A stretch of 35,753 nt of DNA from a virus. Shown here piece after piece: positions 22,537 through 28,191 of the stretch. The stretch covers positions 1-35,753 of IMG/VR virus record IMGVR_UViG_3300025889_000408; one strand, given 5' to 3'. Each line of letters begins with the position of its first letter. Position 1 is the stretch's first letter. Below the pieces are notes generated by a model that searched no databases, was not told where the DNA came from, and saw only the letters and a program-made list of their open reading frames with translations. The translations under genes and the position numbers were made by a program.

Positions 22537-22592
22537 GTCTAAGACACCCAATCCTCTGGGTGTTTCGGGTATTCAACCCTCATCAGTTAGAC
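22537..22592 (-). ncRNA. Type I hammerhead ribozyme A (downstream copy)
   Basis: Read leftward, the parts in order are: stem I arm GUCUAA; core CUGAUGA; stem II GGGU with loop UGAAU and ACCC; GAAA; stem III CACCCA with loop GAGGAU and UGGGUG; then U16.1 and C17; and the closing stem I arm UUAGAC. All invariant hammerhead nucleotides are present (C3 U4 G5 A6 G8 A9, G12 A13 A14, A15.1-U16.1). Stem I is the open helix, so this is type I. Predicted cleavage is between C17 (opposite 22543) and U (opposite 22542). The core overlaps the last codons of the gene at 22573. Confidence 0.93.
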
Positions 22593-22803
22593 TCATGGAA
22601 AAAAAATTATTAAATTTGCGGTAAGCCTCACAATATTTTTCGTATTCGTCTTTGGCTGAATAGAAAAAGGTTAAGCTAGGATAGATATAATAATCAGGAT
22701 TGAAATCACCGACGGCGTTACCGACTTTACGGCGTACAACTTTCTCACCGTTGTATTCTTCAACACTTAAAAATTCATTTAAAAATTCTTTGTAAGTTAG
22801 CAT
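22573..22803 (-). CDS. Small protein encoded between two hammerhead ribozymes (76 aa)
   Basis: It begins MLTYKEFLNEFLSVEEYNGE; the middle is GDFNPDYYIYPSLTFFYSA, then YEKYCEAYRKFNNF, ending SMSLTDEG. It is Tyr/Phe-rich and soluble. AAGGAA lies 5-7 nt before the ATG. The whole ORF with its ribosome site lies in the 287-nt RNA (22829 to 22543) released by the flanking ribozymes. The final SLTDE codons encode the ribozyme core of the downstream copy, and the same residues end the unrelated preceding protein. No known family recognised. It is the only gene in the window with this flanking. Confidence 0.75.
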   Translation of the reverse strand: MLTYKEFLNEFLSVEEYNGEKVVRRKVGNAVGDFNPDYYIYPSLTFFYSAKDEYEKYCEAYRKFNNFFSMSLTDEG

Positions 22804-22823
22804 TGTGTTTCCTTTCTGTTATT

Positions 22824-22879
22824 GTCTAATACGCTCGATACTCTGAGCGTTTCGGCTAATCAAGCCTCATCAGTTAGAC
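22824..22879 (-). ncRNA. Type I hammerhead ribozyme B (upstream copy)
   Basis: Read leftward, the parts are: stem I GUCUAA; CUGAUGA; stem II GGCU, loop UGAUU, AGCC; GAAA; stem III CGCUC, loop AGAGUAUC, GAGCG; U16.1 and A17; then UUAGAC. It is the same length as copy A. Of ten differences over the surrounding 62 nt, six form three compensatory base pairs (one in stem II, two in stem III), and invariant core and stem I are unchanged. H17 is A here and C in copy A; both are permitted. Cleavage is predicted between the nucleotides opposite 22830 and 22829. Confidence 0.93.
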
Positions 22880-23093
22880 TTTGGATATACTCCTGCGGTA
22901 CTACTCTGCCTATATCTTTGCCTCCTAGATATTCGTTTATATGGCGCGTCGTTGTTTTACTGTATTTCTTATCAGTTCTAAATGCTCCCTGCTCATCCCA
23001 TCCCGCGACGGGTGTTTGATAACTGAATAAAATCGTGGTGTCTTTATTCAAAACTAGTTCGTTCATGTTTGATTTGATTGGGTTTAGTTTCAT
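22860..23093 (-). CDS. Conserved early phage protein (77 aa), first gene of the leftward operon
   Basis: It begins MKLNPIKSNMNELVLNKDTT. Conserved features are ILFSYQTPVAGWDEQGAF and KYSKTTTRHINEYLGG. The '.vl.SY.TPVA........f.T...yS.TTtrHIN.wL' signature is widespread in phages of Proteobacteria; function unknown. It ends SLTDEA, whose codons overlap the hammerhead core. Cleavage after the stop would leave this mRNA intact with a 3' hairpin and cyclic phosphate. AAGGA lies 9 nt before the ATG. The leftward promoter at 23134 reads directly into it. Confidence 0.75.
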   Translation of the reverse strand: MKLNPIKSNMNELVLNKDTTILFSYQTPVAGWDEQGAFRTDKKYSKTTTRHINEYLGGKDIGRVVPQEYIQSLTDEA

Positions 23094-23133
23094 TTCTTAT
23101 TTTCCTTTGGTTTGTTTTGTTGCTATGGTTCAC

Positions 23134-23161
23134 ATTGTAGACTATCCGCGAGATAAGTCAA
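23134..23161 (-). promoter_or_regulatory. Leftward early promoter PL
   Basis: Read leftward: TTGACT (23161-23156), 16-bp spacer, TACAAT (23139-23134). Both boxes differ from sigma70 consensus at one position. The start would be near 23127, 34 nt before the first early ATG. It is the only plausible promoter in front of the ribozyme-bearing early operon. Confidence 0.6.
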
Positions 23162-23192
23162 GCAAAAAACATAGGAATTTTTCCCAAAATTA

Positions 23193-23230
23193 CCTAAGTA
23201 AAATCATTAGATAAGCCTAAGTAAAATCAT
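23193..23230. repeat. Pair of 15-bp perfect direct repeats
   Basis: CCTAAGTAAAATCAT occurs at 23193-23207 and 23216-23230, a 23-bp period (about two helical turns). The copies lie 32-70 bp upstream of the PL -35 box, a place where an activator or origin-binding protein could bind on one DNA face. Confidence 0.65.
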
Positions 23231-23390
23231 GAATAGCTAAGTTATTGATTTATAAGGGAATCCACGTAAATAAGAATTAGGTACTAGGGTAAGGGTTTTG
23301 GCTTGCGTCGCGTGTAGGGCTTTCTCGAGGGTCTCAGAGGCATGTTACATAAATGAGACAGTAGTGTTGCGTTTATACCACATGGTTTAG

Positions 23391-23418
23391 TGTATACTGT
23401 ATACTGTATTCTGAATTC
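23391..23418. repeat. Tandem 7-bp repeats, array 1 (four units)
   Basis: Four consecutive heptamers: TGTATAC, TGTATAC, TGTATTC, TGAATTC. The GTATAC core is itself palindromic. It is related to the second array at 23533. Confidence 0.7.
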
Positions 23419-23457
23419 AAACGTACACCCTACCAAACTTTTTAGATTAGGTCTAAA

Positions 23458-23477
23458 GTCTCGCGAGGTCTCGCGAG
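23458..23477. repeat. Tandem 10-bp GTCTCGCGAG pair
   Basis: GTCTCGCGAG is repeated twice without a gap. Each copy contains the 8-bp palindrome CTCGCGAG. The high CpG content stands out in an AT-rich intergenic region between the two heptamer arrays. Confidence 0.65.
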
Positions 23478-23532
23478 GTAGCCTCACCGCCTCACACACT
23501 CACCAGAATACAGAGTGCCACATACCGAACTC

Positions 23533-23574
23533 TGTATACTGAATACCGAATACTGTCTACTGAATACTGTATAC
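23533..23574. repeat. Tandem 7-bp repeats, array 2 (six units)
   Basis: Six consecutive heptamers: TGTATAC, TGAATAC, CGAATAC, TGTCTAC, TGAATAC, TGTATAC. The consensus TGWATAC matches array 1. Iteron-like spacing is below one helical turn, so simple binding on one face is unlikely; a melting or slippage origin is also possible. Confidence 0.7.
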
Positions 23575-23584
23575 AAACTGCATA

Positions 23585-23618
23585 GGGGGGGAGGGGCTAG
23601 GCAGGGGCTAGGGAGGGG
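23585..23618 (+). other. G-quadruplex-forming motif
   Basis: G tracts of 7, 4, 4, 3 and 4 are separated by loops A, CTAGGCA, CTA and A. This satisfies the (G3+ N1-7) x4 rule on the plus strand with one spare tract. GGGGCTAGG occurs twice inside it. It is an isolated G-rich island between tandem repeats and an AT-rich tract. Confidence 0.7.
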
Positions 23619-23790
23619 AGAGACCCTAACATATACAAAAAAGAGTAAAATAAGCAAAATACTACATAAATTAGACAGTAATTAAATAAAAAATGTACAT
23701 TTAGAATCAATTAGTTATAATAAAGAAGATAATTATGGAAATGTTCGTTTAGATCTTATAAGAGTGTACCCTACAAAATGTAAATAGTTC

Positions 23791-23819
23791 TTGACAAATG
23801 ACTAGAAATGTGGTATAAT
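23791..23819 (+). promoter_or_regulatory. Consensus sigma70 promoter P2 (packaging operon)
   Basis: TTGACA 23791-23796, 17-bp spacer ending TGTGG, TATAAT 23814-23819: perfect boxes with an extended -10. The start is expected near 23826, giving a ~96-nt structured leader before terS. It is nearly identical to P1 and P3. Confidence 0.9.
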
Positions 23820-23827
23820 AAGAGTCT

Positions 23828-23907
23828 ACTATGTAGAACTAAGAGCAAACTTTATTTTTATTCTTATATTATCGTCTTTATCTACATAGTTATCTAATAA
23901 TAACTAT
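23828..23907 (+). promoter_or_regulatory. 5' leader with two mutually exclusive hairpins
   Basis: ACTATGTAGA (23828-23837) is perfectly complementary to TCTACATAGT (23881-23890). ATAGTTAT (23886-23893) is complementary to ATAACTAT (23900-23907). Both stems use ATAGT at 23886-23890, so only one can form. They lie between P2 and the terS start. Attenuation, stabilisation or translation control is possible; no ligand domain is recognised. Confidence 0.45.
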
Positions 23908-23921
23908 GAAGGATAAAGGTA

Positions 23922-24335
23922 TTGTCTATTAATGATAACCCTCCTGTCAAAAAGAAACGTGGGAGACCTCGTAAAACAGACATCGAGGCTAAGAAAAGCA
24001 GAGGTGTCGTAGGTAGACCACCCGGAGAAGCAGCTAGAATAAAAGAATTTTATGCTAGATTGCTTACAACTAGTGGTGAAACAGTAATAAACACTGTCCT
24101 CAAGAAGGCGTTGGATGATACTGATAAGGATCAGATCGCTTGTTTGAAGATGTGTATGGATAGGATGTTACCTGTTTCCTATTTTGAAAAGGATAAGGAT
24201 GCTCGCAGGGGTAACGTATCTATTCAAATTTCAATGGTTGGGGATCAGAAGGCAATCATTGAGCAGGAAGAGGAAGAAGACCAAGATATTCATGACGTTG
24301 AATATGAGACCATAGATGTCAGATCTGAAGATTAA
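23922..24335 (+). CDS. terS: Terminase small subunit
   Basis: A 137-residue DNA-recognition subunit of the packaging motor, placed directly before terL and overlapping it by 20 nt. Start is TTG 23922, with AAGGAT 8-9 nt before; no in-frame ATG is available. The N-terminus has two AT-hook-like minor-groove motifs, KKRGRPRK (residues 11-18) and GRPPG (31-35), then a helical body (RIKEFYARLLTTSGETVINT) and an acidic C-terminus (EQEEEEDQD). Small subunits bind pac/cos DNA and load it onto the large subunit. Identity rests on position, size and composition. Confidence 0.75.
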   Translation: MSINDNPPVKKKRGRPRKTDIEAKKSRGVVGRPPGEAARIKEFYARLLTTSGETVINTVLKKALDDTDKDQIACLKMCMDRMLPVSYFEKDKDARRGNVSIQISMVGDQKAIIEQEEEEDQDIHDVEYETIDVRSED

Positions 24336-25587
24336 GCTGCTACCTTGGCAGCAAGAGGTCTGGACTGACAGCTCTAGGTTCAAGGTCATAGCTGCAGGTC
24401 GTAGAACAGGTAAGAGTAGATTGGCTGCGTGGAGATTGATTGTCTCTGCGCTAGAAGCTAAGAAGGGTCATGTGTGGTATGTAGCCCCTACGCAGCAACA
24501 AGCTAGGGATATTATGTGGCAACAGTTGTTAGAGCTGGCTCATCCAGTCGTAACTAACAGCCATGTCAATAATATGCAGATCACGCTGATAAATGGTTCT
24601 GTCATATCACTAAAGGGTGCTGATAGACCAGAAACGATGCGAGGTGTAGCCTTAAAGTTTGTCGTACTTGATGAGTATGCAGATATTAAGCCTACAGTAT
24701 TTGAGCAGATCTTGAGACCTGCACTAGCTGACTTGAAAGGTGAAGCTGTATTTATTGGTACACCTAAAGGTCGTAATCATTTTTATGATATTTACAAGCT
24801 AGGTCAGAGTGAAAGACCAGAAGCAAAGGATTGGAAGAGCTGGCACTTTACTTCATTTGATAATCCTCTCTTAGATAAGGAGGAGATTGAAGTAGCAAAG
24901 AACACCATGTCTACATTTGCGTTTAGACAGGAGTTCATGGCTAGTTTTGAAGCACCACAGTCAGAGTTATTTAAAGAAGACTGGGTGTTGATTAAGGATA
25001 AAGAGGAAGAACCAGAGCAAGGAACGTACTATATGGGCGTAGACCTTGCAGGTTTTGAGAATGTATCCTCTCAGGCTAGTAATAAAAAGAAATATCTGGA
25101 TCAAACAGCTATTAGTATTGTCAAAGTAGGTGATGATAATAGATGGTGGGTGGATAAGATTGATGCTGGCAGGTGGGATATCAAGGAGATATGCGAGAGA
25201 ATCCTGAATCATGTCCAGTTATACGACATACAGGTAATTGGAATAGAAAAAGGTGCATTAAAAAGAGCAATCATGCCGTATTTAACGGAGATGATGCTAA
25301 AAAGAGCAATATATCCACGCATAGACGAAGTAGCACTAGGAAATAAAAGCAAGGTAGACAAGATCATTGGAGCTTTGCAGGGTAGGTTTGAACACAAACA
25401 GATAGAACTATGTGATGGTGAGTGGGTAAGAGAGTTTAGAGACGAGTTATTAAACTTTCCTACTACTGGAGTCCATGATGACATGGTGGATTCACTGAGT
25501 TTGATAGCACATATTGCTAATGCAGCAGTGTATTTTGAAGATTACAACGATGATTACGAACCCTTAGACATTATATCAGGATATTAA
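24316..25587 (+). CDS. terL: Terminase large subunit
   Basis: A 423-residue ATP-driven DNA packaging motor. Walker A-like AAGRRTGKS is at 26-34; Walker B FVVLDEYAD has Asp119 and Glu120; the coupling segment is FIGTPKG. The C-terminal RNase H-like nuclease has GVDLAG (Asp243), IGIEKG (Glu311) and HDDMVDS (387-393). It cuts concatemers and drives DNA into the prohead through the portal. It is compact for the family. The ATG at 24316 lies within the terS 3' end; the next ATG downstream would remove conserved sequence. Confidence 0.95.
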   Translation: MSDLKIKLLPWQQEVWTDSSRFKVIAAGRRTGKSRLAAWRLIVSALEAKKGHVWYVAPTQQQARDIMWQQLLELAHPVVTNSHVNNMQITLINGSVISLKGADRPETMRGVALKFVVLDEYADIKPTVFEQILRPALADLKGEAVFIGTPKGRNHFYDIYKLGQSERPEAKDWKSWHFTSFDNPLLDKEEIEVAKNTMSTFAFRQEFMASFEAPQSELFKEDWVLIKDKEEEPEQGTYYMGVDLAGFENVSSQASNKKKYLDQTAISIVKVGDDNRWWVDKIDAGRWDIKEICERILNHVQLYDIQVIGIEKGALKRAIMPYLTEMMLKRAIYPRIDEVALGNKSKVDKIIGALQGRFEHKQIELCDGEWVREFRDELLNFPTTGVHDDMVDSLSLIAHIANAAVYFEDYNDDYEPLDIISGY

Positions 25588-25589
25588 AC

Positions 25590-27620
25590 ATGGCTGAACA
25601 ATACAACGAGAACGAATTACAATCAGTAGAAGAATATGAAGTTACTGAGAGTGATAAAGAGTTAGTATCATTCGTAGTTGAACACTGTGACAGGTGGAGA
25701 GACTGGCGAGACACTAACTATGAAAGTAAATGGGATGAATATGAAAGGATATATTATGGTATCTGGGCTTCTGAAGATCGTACAAGGGATAGTGAGCGTA
25801 GTAAAATCATTAGTCCTGCTACTCGTCAAGCTGTTGACAACCGTGTCGCAGAAACTATGGAAGGGTTTGCAGGCTCTGGTAAACTATTTGAAGTCGTTGA
25901 TGACTTAGCAGATGGAGACAAGACTGACGTTGAGATTATGCAGAATCTTCTTGTTGAAGATACACATAACAACGCATACTTAAACAATGTCAGTTCTATT
26001 GTCAAACTAGCTGAGATCTATGGTACAGGTGTAGGTGAGATTGTTGTTAAGACAGAGATTGAAAAGATCCCAACAACGCAAGCTATGCCGGGACAAGAAG
26101 GTGTAGCTGCTATTGGTGTTACTGAAAAAGAAAAAGTAGCAGTCAAAGTTAAACCTGTACATCCAAGAAATATCTTAATAGATCCTAATGCAGATGCTAT
26201 TGATGATTCTCTTGGTGTAGCTGTAGAAGAATACGTAAGTCTTTATCAGATTGTACGTGGTATTGAGTCAGGTGTTTATCGAAAGGTAGACATTGAACCG
26301 CATTACGAAAGTGATGATTTAGAACCAAGTAAGGTAGAGTCAACCAGTTATCAAGACGATAAGGTTAAGATACTACGCTACTATGGTTTAGTTCCTAGAG
26401 AATACTTGGAGCAGATGGAAAATGAAGGTGAAGAGGTTGTAGACTTGTTTCCTGAAGATTCTGCTGCTGACAAAGTATCAGACTTGGTAGAAGCTATTAT
26501 TATTATTGCTAACGATACGCACCTACTTAAGGCTGAAGCATCTCCATATATGATGCAAGACCGCCCTGTTATTGCTTATAGACCAGAAGTACGTCCGGGT
26601 AGATTCTATGGCGTAGGTACGGTTGAAAAGGCTTATAACATGCAGAAGGCTATTGACGCTCAGTTAAGAAGCCACATGGATTCTCTGGCGTTGACAACTG
26701 CACCTATGATGGGTATAGATGCTACTCGCTTACCACGAGGTATGAAGTTTGAAGTTAGACCGGGTAAGAACATTCTAACCAATGGTAATCCTGCTGAGAT
26801 CCTACAGCCGTTTAAGTTTGGATCTACAGATGCTTCTAACTATGAAACAGCTAAAGGGTTTGAAGCAATGCTGCTACAAGCTACAGGCACACTAGACTCG
26901 TCAGAGTTGGTCAAGAGCGCAGCATCTACAGCAGGGCAGAATAATGGAATGGGTATGTCTCTGGCTATGTCAGCGATTGTCAAGAAAAACAAATTGGCAA
27001 TGGCTTCATTCCAAGATGATTTCATTATCCCAATGGTTCAGAAAGTCGCATACAGGTATATGCAGTTTGATCCAGACCGTTACCCAATGAGAGACTTTAA
27101 GTTTACTACCATGTCTTCTATTGGTGCTATAGCTAGGGAATACGAACAACAACAGCTAATAGGCTTGATGCAAACGCTCGGTCCTAACTCCCCTATTGTT
27201 CCTGTTCTGTTAAGAAGCATTATTGCTACATCAGGAATAATGAACAAAGAACAGTTGATGGCACAACTAGAACAGATGTCTCAGCCTAATCCTGAAGCAC
27301 AGCAGATGGAACAACAGCATCATCAACTACAGATGGCTTTGGTTCAAGCACAAGCTAATGAACTTAATGCTAGGGCTAGTGAGTCTGCTGCTGACGCACA
27401 AGAAGCACAGGCTAGAGCGCAGAAGTTAATGGTTGAAGCATCTCTAATGGATGATAAAGTTAAAGCTGATTTAATAAGAAGTTTGTCTGCTAACATGAAT
27501 ACACGGGATAAGAATGAGTTTGAAAAGCGTGTTAAGGTAGCTGATTTAATACTTAAAGAACGTCAGATAGATTCAAATGAGCAGATAGTTAGAGAGCAAA
27601 TGATGCAAAAAAATGCTTGA
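25590..27620 (+). CDS. Portal protein
   Basis: A 676-residue portal of the podoviral type. Features: an acidic N-terminus (ENELQSVEEYEV), a helical region starting ERIYYGIWASEDRTRDSER, then SKIISPATRQAVDNRVAETM, a wing/stem region with RPGRFYGVGTVEKAYNMQ, and a Gln/Ala-rich C-terminal coiled coil (about 580-676) that may form the barrel. A dodecameric ring at one vertex joins TerL, adaptor and scaffold. It starts 2 nt after the terL stop. Promoter P3 begins at its last codons. Confidence 0.88.
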   Translation: MAEQYNENELQSVEEYEVTESDKELVSFVVEHCDRWRDWRDTNYESKWDEYERIYYGIWASEDRTRDSERSKIISPATRQAVDNRVAETMEGFAGSGKLFEVVDDLADGDKTDVEIMQNLLVEDTHNNAYLNNVSSIVKLAEIYGTGVGEIVVKTEIEKIPTTQAMPGQEGVAAIGVTEKEKVAVKVKPVHPRNILIDPNADAIDDSLGVAVEEYVSLYQIVRGIESGVYRKVDIEPHYESDDLEPSKVESTSYQDDKVKILRYYGLVPREYLEQMENEGEEVVDLFPEDSAADKVSDLVEAIIIIANDTHLLKAEASPYMMQDRPVIAYRPEVRPGRFYGVGTVEKAYNMQKAIDAQLRSHMDSLALTTAPMMGIDATRLPRGMKFEVRPGKNILTNGNPAEILQPFKFGSTDASNYETAKGFEAMLLQATGTLDSSELVKSAASTAGQNNGMGMSLAMSAIVKKNKLAMASFQDDFIIPMVQKVAYRYMQFDPDRYPMRDFKFTTMSSIGAIAREYEQQQLIGLMQTLGPNSPIVPVLLRSIIATSGIMNKEQLMAQLEQMSQPNPEAQQMEQQHHQLQMALVQAQANELNARASESAADAQEAQARAQKLMVEASLMDDKVKADLIRSLSANMNTRDKNEFEKRVKVADLILKERQIDSNEQIVREQMMQKNA

Positions 27621-27645
27621 CAAAACACTGATTTTGTGGTATAAT
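27617..27645 (+). promoter_or_regulatory. Consensus sigma70 promoter P3 (capsid operon)
   Basis: TTGACA 27617-27622, 17-bp spacer ending TTGTGG, TATAAT 27640-27645: perfect boxes. It bridges the portal stop and the next start; the -10 shares bases with the ATG at 27644. Transcription would begin near 27652 and serve the scaffold and coat genes. Confidence 0.88.
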
Positions 27646-27922
27646 GATGGCTCATTATAGTAACTTAATAGAGGACTCCATATTGGATAAAGAACTCCAA
27701 GAGTATTACGAAGCAAGATTTGATATGATGTCAACAAAAGGATGGAAGGATCTCCTAATTGATGTTGACAAGATGATAGAAGAAAGAAACAACTTAATGG
27801 CTACTAAGAGTTTAGAAGAACTAAACCTTAGGAAAGGTCAGCTAGATGTTCTTTACTGGATCAAGACACTCAAGCAACTATCCGAAGAATCATGGGAGCA
27901 ACTCAATGAAAAGGATGTTTGA
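27644..27922 (+). CDS. Small conserved morphogenesis-region protein (92 aa)
   Basis: It begins MMAHYSNLIEDSILDKELQE, then YYEARFDMMSTKGWKDLLID, and continues helical through LRKGQLDVLYWIKTLKQ. It is acidic and helical. The outer ATG has no ribosome site and overlaps the P3 -10 box, so P3 transcripts lack it. An in-frame TTG at 27683, with AGAGGA 7 nt before, is an alternative start (79 aa). Similar 'DKElQEyYe.lFd..stkGWk.l..D' proteins occur between portal and scaffold in marine podophages; role unknown. Confidence 0.7.
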   Translation: MMAHYSNLIEDSILDKELQEYYEARFDMMSTKGWKDLLIDVDKMIEERNNLMATKSLEELNLRKGQLDVLYWIKTLKQLSEESWEQLNEKDV

Positions 27923-28139
27923 GTTTAGATGTGGTGAAGGTCATCTAACAGAAAGATATATTGACGAGAAGGTAAAACATATTGATTGTCCTTCTTGTGA
28001 ATGTATAGCTCTCCGTATTATTTCTAGTCCGCGTATCTCGTTGGAAGGTGTCACAGGAGACTTTCCAACAGCAGCAGATGCTTGGGCAAGAAAGCATGAG
28101 GAGGCTACAAGAGTTGCCAATAAACGCAGAGAGGGTTAG
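27906..28139 (+). CDS. FmdB-like zinc-ribbon protein (77 aa)
   Basis: It begins MKRMFEFRCGEGHLTERYID, with Cys9 and His13, then IDCPSCECIALRIIS with Cys28 and Cys31. This matches the small zinc-ribbon (FmdB/'regulatory protein' type) pattern often seen in phages: an aromatic-Cys start, CPxC, then a hydrophobic strand. The C-terminal half has GDFPTAADAWARKHEEA, which I recall from marine phage versions. The start at 27906 is chosen at the overlap with the previous gene. It may bind nucleic acid or a virion partner. Function is unknown. Confidence 0.65.
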   Translation: MKRMFEFRCGEGHLTERYIDEKVKHIDCPSCECIALRIISSPRISLEGVTGDFPTAADAWARKHEEATRVANKRREG

Positions 28140-28191
28140 CGTCAGGTAACATTTTTTAATTCCTAAAATCACAAACGTGACAGGAGACAGT

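Larger units (their letters stand above)
23094..23921 (+). other. 828-nt noncoding divergence region, candidate replication origin
   Basis: No convincing gene is seen between the divergent early (leftward) and packaging (rightward) operons. The region holds a leftward promoter, two 15-bp direct repeats, two arrays of 7-bp tandem repeats, a tandem 10-bp CTCGCGAG element, a G-quadruplex motif, AT-rich stretches around 23625-23790, a rightward consensus promoter, and a structured leader. Repeats, melting-prone AT tracts and divergence suggest an origin or packaging/terminal-repeat region. The function is inferred. Confidence 0.5.

Noticed and set aside
23284-23499. 71-aa open frame on the minus strand in the divergence region
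   Set aside because: It runs through the tandem repeats, has no ribosome site, and its composition looks like translated repeats rather than protein.
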